Below are positions 22,575 to 35,577 of a stretch of 64,000 bases of DNA, one piece after another (the stretch's first letter is position 1; the number at the start of each line of letters is the position of its first letter). This DNA is from Selaginella moellendorffii. Lineage: Eukaryota > Streptophyta > Lycopodiopsida > Selaginellales > Selaginellaceae. The position numbers and the translations under genes are program-made. Location of the stretch: positions 186,001 through 250,000 of the forward strand of contig NW_003314316.1 of NCBI RefSeq assembly GCF_000143415.4, read 5' to 3'. The notes below the pieces were generated by a model. That model was not told where the DNA came from and did no database searches. It saw nothing but the letters and a program-made list of their open reading frames with translations.

Positions 22575-25500
22575 ATATATTGTCTGCACATCATCTCAAA
22601 AAAGTTGTTGTTACACTGAATACCACCAACTTCAAGTTTTCTTTCTAACTTAGAACATTCGCCATGATATTGTTCTTCCTAGGTTTATACAAAATCTCAC
22701 AATCAAACTCAACTAAAATATTGACCTATTAACTCTATTTTCCTCAAAAGTTGGGTTGTGATAAGAAATGTTTTATTGTTATATTATTTGTGTATACTTT
22801 AAGTGCCTCCCAAGGTAGTGTCGCCACTCCTTGAGTGCCTTGACCAACATAAATAGTTTGTTTTCATGAGTAGGCCACTTTGGCTAAGCTTTGTCCAACT
22901 TCCTTAAGAAGAATGCCACTAGGTGATTATTTACTTCAAAATTATATTCAACATAAAATTTAACACATCTATTTCTACTTTACAGTTTACCAAAGTTTAT
23001 ACTCACTTCCTCAGTTTCCCTTTGATGTGGACAAATGTTGCCTCATATTTTGCTATCCATACCATTTTCTCTTTTCTTGTTTGATCTATTTAAGACAAAG
23101 CTACTCTTGAATAGTGTTTAATGAACTTCAAATAATAATTTTATAACCCCAAAAGTGCCCTTAATTTGTGTATATTTGATGGTTATTTCCATTTCTAGAT
23201 TGTTTGAACCTTTTCAGAATCCACCTTGAACACGTCTTTGCCTACTACATGCTTGAAAAACTTTACCTCTTATTGAGCAAAGTCACACTTGCTCTCTTTA
23301 ATGTACAACTTGTGTTCTTTTAGTTTCTCAAACATTTTTATTAGGTGTTCGGTATGCTTCTCTAGTGTCTTACTATAAACCAGGATATTGTCAATATAAA
23401 TGATTATGAAGTGATTTAGATAGGGTACAAAGATGTGGTTCATTAGCACTAAAAATGTTGTTAACACATTGCACAGCACAAAGGGCATCACTAAGAACTC
23501 AAAGTTTCCATATATGTCCTATAAGCTGTCTTCTCGACGTCTTCTTCAGCTACTCTGATCTAATAATATCTTGACTTTATGTCAATTCTTGAGAAGTATT
23601 TTGCCTTTCCCAACCTATTGAATTGGTCCTTAATCCTTAGTGAAAGATACTTGTTCTTCTTTACATACTTATTGAGCAATTAGTAGTTTATACATATTTT
23701 TCTTTTTCAAAAATAATACTAATCCCCATACAACAACTTGCTCAACCTAATATACCCTTTATTAACAAACTCCTCAAATTGGCATTTGAGCTTTTCAAAT
23801 TCCTTTTCATTTAACCAATAGAGGGGACAAATCATTGCTTTAGCACCCTCAACCAACTCAATCTTATGTCGAGCATGAGTAGCCCTACTAACAACTCCTC
23901 TAGCATGGTATTTCGAGATTAATTTAACACTTGTTAAATCACTAAAGGCACTTCCTTTGTTCCTATCTTTTCGTCGATTTTTATCAAAAGTAAGTACAAA
24001 AATATTGTTTTGATTCCTTTAGCAAGCTGTCTTCTTGTAAATACTAGATTCAAACAAGAGTCCTTAAACCTACTTTGCCCTATCTTTAGATTCTAAGCCT
24101 TCACCTTAAATTGTTCTCTAAGGGCATTTGCTAATACCATTAGGTTCTTACCTTATCCATGCAAAGCTATTAAAAACCAATAAAACTAATCCATCCTAAA
24201 GATTACATAAAATCCTATCATGTTCAAAACAGTGAAATATATATCCACTTTCCACATCTCTACTTTCACTCTTGCTTATTGAAGTACCTTATCGGTGCTT
24301 TGCTTACTTTAAATAAACTCTATGGCCCTTGATATTCTCAGCTACTGCACCATTAGTTCAACTTGCCAGACTGTATCTTCAACTATAAAATTTTCTTAAG
24401 CACCCATGGCAATAAAAATCTTAATAGAGCTACCTTTAAACTTCCCTCAAAGGGCTTAGATGTTGTGAGTAACTCTCTACCAAAGTTGCTTGCGAAATGA
24501 GTAACTTTGAGCTAAGAATTAGATCACATACCTCCATTTAAACTTCATCCGACTTAATAACCATATTCATCTTGGCCTTCTTTAGGTAGGGACATTTTCT
24601 AGAAAAGTGTTCAACTTCACTACAATTGAAATATATATTATTCTCACACTATTAGTGGATTTGACTTTTTTATTGGTAGGTTTGTCTCTCCTAATCTGAC
24701 TCTCCCACATGCTTACTTTCTAGCTATTGCTACCTTTTTGAAACCTCGAGAATTCATTCTTAGAGAAACTCTTTTTAAATTTTCCTTTTCCATACATCCC
24801 TCTTATTCTAGATCCCTTGCTAAATGTGGACTTGACCAAGTTGAATTTTTTTTTCCAAATTATCATTAAAATCCATCTTAATTACTACATTCAATACTTC
24901 CTTATAGTTTGTCAGATTTCAGCACATCACCTCGCCCCAAGCCTACGTCTGCAAGCTTAATATAAAATCATAAAACACATCCATATCACCCATATCCGTG
25001 ATAAAGATCCTCTTGGCTATAAATGCATTCATATATTCTTGAATGATTCCTATTTTCCTCAATCTACTCAGTTCATTCCTCATATGTAAAGTAATATTTT
25101 GGGGAACATAAATTACTTAGATCCTCACCTTTATCATTTCCTAAGTGGCCACTAGTTCTTTTGCCTCTATCATTCTCCACCAAAACTTAATATTGTTTAC
25201 TAAGATAATTTTTCGTATGGGACCTTTTCCAAATTTAGTAACCATGACATTCAAAAATAATCCTCTATATCATAAAATTAATCCTCCACCACTTTATAGT
25301 CATTCACTCCTTTAAAGACTAATAGAAGCTTTGGTTTGTACTTGGGAATTACTTAAGGGATTGACTCTATCTCAATTTATTCGACTTTGTTCAATCCTGT
25401 TTCAATGTCTGCCAAAGGGTCCATACCTTTTGTATTATTAGTAGTTGTTGTCTTTTGTTTTTTCTTCGTTTCTCATCATGCTTTAGCTTGCATATAAAGG

Positions 25501-25721
25501 TCTCTAACAAGGCATTGGTATGTGCTAATTATTCTTTTAGAGCATCCAATCAAGCCTTGGATGACCAAACTTTGCCACAAAATTTATCCATAGCTTTTTA
25601 TTCAACCAAAGGCTCCATCTCTAGAAGAGGTTTTGTCTCTACATTAGTGCATTACTTTCCTTTAGCTATCTTCCAATAATTTGCCTCTATCCTTCACTAG
25701 AATTAAGAAAAATGTTCAAAT

Positions 25722-26519
25722 TGTAAACCACAAATTTTCCTTTTCCAATTTTGCTAGTATACCTCTTATATCCGACCATTTTTGATTCTTTTACCAAGGT
25801 TCATACTTATTATACCAACTTCTACTTGGATCTATTTAGATTCAACTACTCATTACATAAGTAATAAATATAACCATCCATCCATGAATTCCTAAATTTT
25901 CTCTCAATCCCCCTTTTTGAGATAAATTGGATCTAAAATTCAACTACACTCCCCATAGGCATAAGCAGCCAAACACATCAAGCCTCTAGGTTTTTAACAT
26001 CCCTTGATACAATAAAACTTGATCATGGGACCCTTTAAATCCCAAGCCTTGGATGCATTTCTTATTTCAAAACCCTGAAAGTAAACATCATAGCTTGAAA
26101 GCTTAATATAGGTACCCTTACTCCCCTATCTCTATCCCAAAGGTAAAGCCCAAGCCTCTAGGAAGGAGCAAGGACTAATAAGCTACATAGTACTCAAGTG
26201 GGGCAGCATTTCATATAAACCAAAAACACCATTATCAATTTCCCTTCTAGAAGTGGAAGTTGCTCTTGAGCACTTTTTTGGGAGGCCTCTTTGGCATCTC
26301 TCGAGTCCATGCTCATTCTCACTTAACCTTAACTCAGTTTAGAAGTGCCACTAGAGAAGAACAAGCTATATAAGTTCATGGTATAGAAGTGAGAGTTGCT
26401 CTTGAGCACTTTTTTGGGAGGCCTCTTTGGCATCCCTCGAGTCCATGTTCATTCTCACTTAACCTTAACTCAATTTAGAAGTACCACTAGAGAAGAACAA
26501 GTTATATGAGTTTATGGTA
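25722..26519 (-). repeat. 5' LTR of the chromovirus, with internal 136-bp tandem duplication
   Basis: Begins TGTAAACCACAAATTTTCC and is the partner of the repeat at 18598. Its right part has two copies of a 136-bp unit (about 26247-26382 and 26383-26518), both containing TTGCTCTTGAGCAC and GGGAGGCCTCTTTGGCAT. The other LTR has a single divergent version, so the duplication arose in this copy or was lost in the other. No clear primer-binding site is left below 25722. Confidence 0.72.
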
Positions 26520-28224
26520 GATGATTGTCATCATTTAAGACAGAAGAAGAGAGAAGCTTATTAAACCTCAATCCCTAGGGAAATGATGGATTAGGAAAAT
26601 GAAATGTGGGTGAAAGGGATTTATTATACCGCCTTAGCATGAAGCTTATAATAGCATTAATGGTGTTTAACATACTACTTGGAGGGTTGGCAATATTTAG
26701 GGAGGAGCCTATTTTGAATCAAATAGACCAACCTCCCAACCCTTAAGGTATTCCATCCTTAAATCCCTAGGTTATGAGATATTTTTAGAATATTCTTGTA
26801 GTTTATATCATTCTCCCTCCCTTATGAACTAGCCACAAAAAACAAGCTAAATGAGCCTCACATGAAGTGAGTCCAAGGCAATATGGCTATGGATAAAAAA
26901 TATATACATAGTAACACCAACATCATGACAAACGGCTATAAAAAAAACAAAGTAAATATGACAATACAGTTATGGAAATAAAGGAATGAGAATAGAGTAA
27001 ATAGTTCAAATTATATAGCAATACAGCTTTAAAACTCAATTTTCCCCTTCCTAAAGAATGTCATCCAAATCATAACTAAAACTTGGAAACACTTTCATGT
27101 TATTCTCAAATTCCCATATAACTTCATCTATAGAATAGCCATTCCATTGAACTAACAACTTTCAAGTTGTCTTATGGCATGTTTTCACCAATCTTTGAGA
27201 AAGAATATTGGTTGAATTAGCCTTCTCAACATTAATCTCTAGGACTTAGATGATGGATTGATCCACATGTAAACGACTATTCTACTTTAATAACTTAACC
27301 CCACTTTTGACTACTTAGAGGAATCTCACTCACAACCTTCATAAATCATATTCCTAACTTGGGGGACATGTTAGTCCCATGAATAGCATCTATGCCACTT
27401 AGCCTTTGCACTTGGTCTAAGTGTTTTATATGTTTAATCCCATGATAGACACCCAAATATACCACTAATATATTAGTATGTTATGCTAAAACTATATCCA
27501 TTCACCTTTGTCTCGTGAGTAGTCTAAAACCACTTGTACCACAATCTCGTCTCCTAAAAAGCTATTCGTCTGCAAGTGGTCATCCCATGACCACACCTTA
27601 ACATCATTATAATGCCTAGAGACATAGGGAGCACCCTTCCCTAATATCCCTTTTTCAGTCCACACTAAATCCCTTTCAGACCATATCCTTGCTCACCAAC
27701 ACTATTATTGGGTCAAGCCCAAAGGCTTAACCACTATGTCTTGTTGACCTCTGAGACATGACTTTATCCTTGGTCACTACACAAGAGGATTGTTCCTCTT
27801 CCTTTCTATAGTTTAGGGCTTTTAAACAATATCTCAAAACACTACAACTCTACATAAGTCTCATAGGTACTCTCCCCACCTTCTGCCTTTGAGTGCCCTA
27901 GCCATGTGACTAGAACAAGATTCTGATGAGCTATACTAGGTATCTAAGTAGGTAGTGCCACCCACACTTGAATTGGGAGCATTAACCATTTGATTTCTCG
28001 AGGGAACTAAAGCCGATTTTTAAACACTTCATTAACTTACCTTTTTTGTCTATTTATATTCACTCTAGCCTTGAACTCCTCAATGATTATATCATCACCC
28101 ACCATGTGGGTATAGCCTTTATGGGTCACACTAGCTTTTCCTAGCCTTTCCTGGCCAAATTCCCTTTTATACTTTTGGAGCTCACCAAACCCCTCAGGGT
28201 CTAGGAGACAATTGCTTTGGGCTT

Positions 28225-28650
28225 TCACTCTCAGACTCAGACTCAGATTTGGACTCGAACTTAGACTCAGACTTGAACTTAGAGTCACACTCAGTCTCAA
28301 TCTCAGTCTCAGTCTCAGTCTTGGTCTCAGTCTCAGTCTCGGTCTTGGTCTCAGTCTCGGTCTCGGTTTCGGTCTCAGTCTTGGCCTCAACTTCAGACTT
28401 GACCTTGGACCCAGTCTCAGTCTCCATCTCAGACTCAACCTTGGACTCCATCTTGGGTCCATCTTAGACTCCATCTTTGGTCCATCTTGGACTCCATCTC
28501 GGGTTCATCTCAGGTCCATCTTGGGTTTATCTCATGTCCATATCAGACTCCATCTTGGACTCCATCTCAGTTCCATCTTAGGTCCATATTGGACTCCATC
28601 TCAGATTTCTTCTTAGACTCCTTCTCGAATTCCATCTTAGACTCCTTTTC
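28225..28650. repeat. Hexanucleotide (CTCAGT/CTCAGA)n minisatellite and derived longer repeat
   Basis: From 28225 to about 28440 the plus strand is built of CTCAGT, CTCAGA, CTTGGT and CTCGGT hexamers. From there to about 28650 the unit changes to CCATCTTGGAC and CCATCTCAG types. Because the unit is a multiple of three, five frames stay open and one minus-strand frame reads as Glu-Thr repeats. I see no start, domain or splice context that would make it a gene. Confidence 0.85.
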
Positions 28651-30039
28651 GGACTTCCTGACACTTCCATATGTCAAAACACTTGCCATGTGTCAATCGT
28701 TCTTGTGTCCCTTTTGAAAGACTTATTCACCAATTGTTTTGTACTTATTCCTCGAGCACTTTATTTGGAGTTCTACTCCCACTCTCAACTTTCTAAGTTA
28801 GAACTTTTGGTCCAAATATGTTATGCTTATTGGACTTCTATTTCAACCATTACCATGTGGCACCCTTTCGGCTCCACTTTGTGGCTTAAGGATTTGTGTC
28901 TCACAACTCCACCACTCATAGACAACATTTGATATCCTCATCGAACAATAAACCATTTTATAAAGTAATCCCATTATAGATTATCATTTTCATTTTTAGC
29001 ACTAAGCTAATATTCGTCAATGGTTCAACACCAAAGGCTCATTATACCTTGCCTATCCTCTAAGGAGTATAGTTTTTTCCAACTTAGAGTCTCATTAAAT
29101 CACTAGTGGTAGTTTTCTACCTTTAGTTGTTTAGTTCTTGTTAAACCCATTAGAGACACCTTCTATATTTCAATTTTACTATTCATTCTAAAGTAGTTTT
29201 GGCCTCCACTAACATAATTATCACATCTTAGAACTTTAATATTGACATTTCAAGTCAATTTCCTAGGTGTGTTTAACACCTTACATTGCATCGGTTATGT
29301 AAACACCACTTCCCCATCCTAGGAAGTTTTTTACTTGAGGGCACCATCATCCTTTTTTTTATTTCATACCACCTTTGGCACTAAATTCCATTTATCTATA
29401 ATTTATATTAAAGTTATCCATAGCTCTATCATTTGGCTACTTTACTGCTCCATCTTTTAAAGCTTTCACCTTTGCCAAATTAGAGCATTTGGGAATTTAT
29501 CCCTAAAAATATATTTCTTTTCCCATAATGGGTCATGGAAATCATTAGAAGGAATCTAAATAACAAATTAGGCAAAAAATATCCAAATGGTAAATACTAA
29601 TGGCTTATTGTTTACCACTAGTCTTTATTCCTATCCTTTGATTATTGCACTATGCAATATAAGATTATTACCTCCATCCTTGAGGTATTTTCTTAGTTCC
29701 ATAACAAAGGCTTTGTTTTGCCAAGTCTAAAGGTCTCTTTAGCATTATCTACTATGGGCTTTATCCATTACTCAATTTTGTGACCCACCCATGAGTATTT
29801 TCTTAGAGACTATTTTTTGAGACTTACAATATTATTGCATTGCCACAACTCATTTCTTTTATGTGTCCTTCCCACTTAGTCACCTTGACTAAGCCATACC
29901 ATTACCAATAGTTCAAATCAACACTTCGAACTAAGAACTTTATTGAATAAAATCACAAGAACTTTATCCTTGTTTAGCCATAAAATCACATAATGATTTA
30001 ACCTTAACACTTTAACAAGTTTGCCAATAGATAATAAGT

Positions 30040-30420
30040 CTTCTAGACTTTTAAGTTATTGACCATGATTTCGAGGGCATCCCTCATACTTGGCAATATG
30101 CCCAAGCTAGCGCTTTTAGCCAAGGGTCCATAACAATTGAGACTGGGTGTTCTTATCTCATTCATTATATATTTAGTACTATTTGTACCAAAGTGTTCAA
30201 GTTAAATATGTTGAGTTTTCACATGAAATAATCTAACCATGCATAATGACTTTGGGGCATCCCCCACTTGGTGGTGTGCCCAAGCTAGCCTCCATACTGT
30301 GAGTTTATAACCACCAAAAACATGAGTGTCCTTATATTCTAACTCATCATCACACCTTAGTGAGTTGGGACTCAAACCCAAGTATTAGAGAGTTGGGACT
30401 CGAACCTAACCTCCATATAT
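30040..30420. repeat. Two tandem-like copies of the dispersed repeat family
   Basis: Copies at about 30040-30170 and 30240-30420 share GGGCATCCC, CCCAAGCTAGC and GGGACTCxAACC patterns with each other and with 20080-20345. No coding content recognised. Confidence 0.5.
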
Positions 30421-31999
30421 GCATCTACAGGTAGCATCACCCAGGATGTTTGGTGTGAGTTCTTATGCCGATATGCCAACTTATGTGTAATGCACACTAC
30501 AAATCACAGCTTAAGAACTTAATTCCTTTGAACTTCCAAATCCTCTCACTTTAGAAGCTACATGACTAGCTTGTAATCATGCATAGACTCCTCCATGTTT
30601 GGTCTCATGGGCCACCCTCTTGAAGTTATTACCTTCAACTAGGTTTTTGTTAGTCCGACTTGCCAATCCCATTTAACAAGTTACCCAATCAGCATAACAT
30701 AGTTCTTTGCATAAGTGTGAAAATCCTCAAATATCAACTTTTGTTTAAATTTATTTCTTTGAACACTTGGGAATTATTTCCCAAATTTTGATAGCCTCGT
30801 CTTATAGCAAGTTTCAAAACCACATTTCTGTTATGCCACTTTGATTTTGCATATCCATATGAACCATTTACACTTGGCTTTCTAAGTATTAACTTACCCA
30901 GAATTGTCTTTAAGAGCATTGAAAGGACTTTATCCCTTAGCTTGCTAAAGTTTCTCCTTTTGTAAGCTTCTTCATTACCACATGGTTTAATATTAGCAAT
31001 TCCATGTATTTAGACACACCATAGCATCACAATTGTTAGTAGCAACACCTTCAAACACCCATTTGATTCTCCACTCTCAATTTGTATAGCCATTTTTGGC
31101 TATACCATTCAATTCTATCCCTTTATTATTTGCTTTTGGCCTCACATGTTTTCTTCAATTATTCTCCTCTAGACTGAGAGGATAGCTTTACACTTTCTAC
31201 CATGCTTTAGCAAATATTCTTAAAGATGAACTGACCTAATAGCGTAGGGAGTGGTTTTTCAATTTGGATATACTCACCTTATTATCCCACATATCGGGAT
31301 TAACATTACTATTTATAAACCTTTATATGTTCGTTATTAGCATTGCTAAAATTTTTTTGGCTTTGTCCAATTCAAATGGATGGACTTTTCCTGTCTCCAC
31401 AACCTCAGATGTTAGATAGCACCTCCTATCTGTTATTCACTAGCGACTTAATTCTTTGGGCGTTATCTAATACTCTAATGATACCAAACATCATTTTCTG
31501 GTGTTTTAGAGTGTTTAAATGTCTTAATGATGGCTTTATTTGACAATGAATATTTCCTTTTATGACATTGACTCATTATATCTCAACATAAGCAATTTAT
31601 CCCTCAAGGGATATATCTAACCTCCTTATTATCCCAATAAGAAGTTTTATGAAGTTAGCTTCCACCAATTCAATTATTATGCCTCACTTTTTGTTTATTT
31701 ACTTTATAGTCATCAAGTCCTACAACTCATTGCTAATGCTTTCACACCTTTATCATTATTTGAGTCCATGCATTCTAATTGCATGCATTATAGCTTAAGT
31801 GATGCCAATCCCATTTCCATTGGGATTTCTTTGGCAAAAGGTTTTTATAAACCAACCAACTTGATTCCAAAACCTCATCCTTTAAAATATTTAGTGTCTC
31901 TACACTATCGACCCTATGAGCCTACTCTCACGACACTACCCACTTGTATTTAGGTCTTGCTATGACCATAATAGTCATTTCTTATATCAACTATTAGTT

Positions 32000-33400
32000 A
32001 GCACTACAACATAGTGTTCATATACCACCTTTCGCCAAAGTTGCTTTTTTCTGTGAACACTTTTTCCCACGACTTTAGTATAGCCTATCTGCCTGCCCAG
32101 GAAGCTCTACACATCATTCACACACTTCAGAGCAGAGTACTTTTAAATAGCCACAAGTTTGTCATGATCAACTTGCAAACCCTCACGAGAAATACATTAC
32201 CCAAAATAAGTGTCCTTGGACCCAAACACACACTTCGACCACTTCAACTTTAAACTAACTTCCCATAGTCAATCTAACACTTTACGAATATCACAAATAT
32301 ATTCCTCCCATGTCCCGTCCGAGTGGATCAAGATATCATCAATGAAGTCATTAGTCACCTTTAGCATATTGCAAAAAATGTCATCCATCATCCGCTAGAA
32401 AGTCGCTAGAGCATTGTTCAAACTAAATGACATCACTAAGAATTTATATAAACCAAACTTGTATAAACTAAATAGTGTACAAAAAATAGTCTTAGGAATA
32501 TCTTCTTTGGCCATCGGTACTTGCCAGTACCTAGAAGCAAGATCTAGCTTGGTGAACTGACTTCTCCCTAGACAATCCAAGAAATCAGTAGTGTAAGGAA
32601 GAGGGTACACATTCGGGATCATCATTTCATTTAATGAATAATAGTCGATGCAAAAATGACTACTCCCATCAAACTTCATTATAAAACAAGGTTCACATGC
32701 CTAAAGACTCTGCGACTTTTAAATAACACCCTTTTCCAACATCTCATTAATGTTTGCACATAAAATCTTGATTTCTTTGGATGACCAATGACAAATAAGA
32801 ACCTTGATTGGATGAGCATCCCCAGTTGGAATCAAATGACATGTGGTAATCTTAGCCCCAAACGATAGATTAAATTCAAAGAGATCAACATACTCCTTCA
32901 TGAGCTGGTCAATTAATGTAACACAAAGACCGTTAGAGGGATTGGAAAAGGGAAAAGCAGAACAAAATGGAAATATAAAAGGAAGTAATAGGGAGAAAAA
33001 GTAATGGAAACAAAAGTAAAAGCAAATGAACGAAAAAGTATGGAAATGAGAGAAATGAATGAAATATAAGAAAGTACGAGACAAAGGGGAAAAGCCTCAA
33101 AATCACACTTGGCATAAGTGCATTACAACCAATTTATACCAAGGATGAAGTCAAAAGCTTGACCCAGCATGACTGCAACTCAAGCTTGAGATCACTTACA
33201 CGCACAACTAGGTTCGCCTCATCCCGTGCACATGCATATGTATGACCATTGCTATAAAGAATAAAAATTGACTCTGCCACATGACGTAAATGTAGATGGC
33301 AACATGTGGCAACAAGTTGAGTAATAGAAGATAAACTCGAACCTGTATCAACCAACACAAAGAGAATAACATGAGACCTCTTATTATAAAAAACAAGCAT
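32000..33400 (-). mobile_element. Second decayed Ty3/gypsy polyprotein
   Basis: Minus-strand pol remnants, separate from the element at 18.6-26.5 kb. From high to low coordinates they are: an aspartic-protease-like box LVDTGSSLSSITQ near 33340, a pre-RT region ending EMLEKGVI near 32720, reverse transcriptase (KLDLASRYWQVPMA; KFLVMSFSLNNALATF) at about 32395-32680, the catalytic box FIDDILIHSD near 32315-32345, and an RNase H connector (FLGRQIGYTKVVGK) near 32020-32120. Stops separate the pieces. Gag-like remnants may extend to about 34.3 kb. I could not find its LTRs. Confidence 0.75.
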
Positions 33401-34924
33401 GGAAAGTAAACATTGGATGAATTGATGCTAAGTAAACCTCTTGATAATACTTCCGAAAGAAATATAGAGGGGTCACTGACTTATTCACACAAGGTCTTTT
33501 CATTACTTATGCAATTCCTTGTTTCTTAGATGCATCTTGGCGTCCAGACCTTCCACGGCAGTAGCTCCAATAGGACGTTGTTGATGCCAAGGTTTCCACC
33601 CAAGAAATGGAAGCCACCAATTTAAAAAACATCAACAACACCAATAAGTGTGACCAACTTCATCACACACCTAGTAGTGAACATTATGGCCACAACCACG
33701 TCCTCGCTCTTGTCCTTGAACTTGAGCAACAGTAGCATCAACTTTCATTGGAATAAGGTCATCTCCCACATGAAGTAGAGCTGAAGGACATGCAATGAGA
33801 AGTGGAAGAGGCGATATTTCATAATGTTGCGTCAAGCGAAGGGCATTGTTAAGGTGGTTTGAGCAAGTGCATACAGAAGTCTTATAAGATCTTGATAAAG
33901 TGTTGGCCACAACATTCCTAACTTGATCTGCTTCAATATATTTGGCTCTACACGAAACAAAAGGCTTCGGAAACAAATGCCAAATTGCATCACTAACTTA
34001 AATGGTCCTTGACGAAAGTGATGTAATTGTTGGAAAACATCATTACAATCGTTGACATGTTTGAATACGTGTTTGAAGACATCCAGGAGAATACTCTAAT
34101 CTTCATGAGTAGTTGCGCTCAAACCATTATACCACTACAGCACCGTCCCTTAGAAACATATAAAAAACTCATGTAAACGTAAAGTATCATCCCAAGAATG
34201 ATATGTGGCAATCACTGTGAAGTGATCGAACTAATGGTACACATTATCCCTAGGATTCCCACGAAAGAACTCTAACCAAACATAAGGATTAACACCAAAA
34301 GCAAGAGGAACTATACCACATCCCATGAATGTTATTATCAATTGAGTTTAGTTGTTGAATTACAATTGCACTAACTATTGTTCCAAAGTTAAAGGGGGAG
34401 GAGATTGCTACTCTACCATGAAAATGAATGAAAATGAAAGAGTGAAAAAAAAGAAATGAAATAAAGCTAAAGGGAAAGGGAGATCTAAACAATGCAAAAG
34501 CTAGACCTAAACCAAAATCTCAAAAGGAAAAAAGAAAGTAAATGGAAAAAACTAGATCTCAAAAGTTAGATTTAAACCAAAATCTTAAATCTAAACACTC
34601 CTCAAGGACAATCAAAAATGCTTTTTATCTCCACCAATATGAGTGCATAGAATATGGAAAGGAAATACAAAAGATGTGTATATCAATTAGCTCAAAAACC
34701 CTAATTTATATACAAAAGCAAGTGGTTTAAATTAAAACTAATTCTATGGTTACCAAAACCCCACTACGCTAATATTAATATATAATATCATAACCATACA
34801 CTCATGTCAATACTTTGATCTATAATAAGGAATATATCTTTTAGTTACTCATTATAGTTATAATTAGAATTGGATTATGTATTAGATGTGGATTTCAAGA
34901 GTTAACAATACTAGGTTTTGTTAG

Positions 34925-35322
34925 TTATTTGTTGTCCCTGCTCTTGAACACGCTTGCACCAAAGAAGAGGAACATCCAGATGAATGCTGCCACCACAATC
35001 TGCGCCTTGGTGCTCAGATCATTCAGCTTCCCTGCAGAGTAGATAGAATCTAAAGGACGTCACAGAAAAACAGTTGGGACTGGCTCCTCCTACCTCCCAA
35101 ATTTCCAAAAGACTCCTCGTGCGGTTCATCTTCGCGATTGTTGCTGCTGTTGCTCCCGCCGCCATCACCAGCCGCAATCCTCATGCTCCCTTCTCGTCCA
35201 CGAAAAAATCTACCCGGCAGTGGCACCCGCAGGCGGCAGGGAGGAAGAATCCGATGGTGCAGCAACAGAGGCGTTGAATCGGTGCCGGGTGTGGCGAACG
35301 TGGGACTGATCAATCCCCTCAT
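34925..35322 (-). CDS. Small putative plastid membrane protein, function unknown
   Basis: Two exons (35322-35094, 35031-34925) join in phase to 111 residues. The first two-thirds is Pro/Arg/Ser-rich with few acidic residues, consistent with a transit peptide, then Gly/Asn/Glu-rich linker. The last 35 residues (GGKLNDLSTKAQIVVAAF onward, ending FKSRDNK) form one membrane-spanning segment near the C-terminus. I do not recognise a named family. Its stop codon directly borders the AT-rich block. It is divergently oriented to the gene at 35578, with 255 bp between start codons. Confidence 0.65.
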
Positions 35323-35577
35323 CCGATGGGAAACAGGAACAAATTACGCATGAGAACTAGTACTGCTGCGGAAGGAGGCGATGCCAAATCGAAGTAGCAA
35401 AAAAATATCTACCCACAATCAACATACTAACTTACGATCAACGTAGAAAAACCACGAATCAACAGCATGGCAGCACATTCCAAAGCGATAAGAAAAAAAT
35501 CCCTCCTTGCAAATGGATAAGAAAAGAAAAGCACAATCAGGGCAAGCAACGTCTCCTCTCCCCGCGGCAAAATCGCC

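Larger units (their letters stand above)
18598..26519 (-). mobile_element. Decayed chromodomain Ty3/gypsy retrotransposon with LTRs
   Basis: Minus-strand element of about 7.9 kb including later insertions. Domains from high to low coordinates follow Ty3/gypsy order. A Gag zinc knuckle lies near 24586-24634, with its first Cys changed to Tyr. Reverse transcriptase lies around 23270-23900, its catalytic box reading YIDN, not YIDD. The RNase H end is near 22640-22712 (FDCEILYKPRKNNIMANVLS). Integrase sits at about 21600-21833 (CLTIDFIIGLPPS), with a GPY-like module near 20745-20890 and a chromodomain near 20545-20690. Stops and frameshifts occur throughout, so it cannot code for proteins. The order and the chromodomain make it a chromovirus. 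The flanking long repeats are annotated separately. Many damaging changes are G to A on the coding strand. Confidence 0.85.
14780..34920. other. AT-rich transposon-graveyard block
   Basis: About 20 kb with strikingly higher AT content than either flank, almost no long open frames, and many retrotransposon remnants. Recognisable parts are listed separately. Stretches with nothing I can assign are about 16.1-18.6 kb, 26.5-28.2 kb, 28.7-30.0 kb and 30.4-31.9 kb. These read as AT-rich, CpG-poor decayed sequence with no exon chain, tRNA or terminal structure that I could see. Confidence 0.85.

Noticed and set aside
28037-28474. Arg/Leu/Pro-rich and Glu/Thr-rich frames over the minisatellite
   Set aside because: Produced by the hexanucleotide repeat; no start context, splice sites or domain.
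28225-28650. Regular repeat array considered as CRISPR-like
   Set aside because: Units are contiguous with no unique spacers, and this is a plant nuclear genome.
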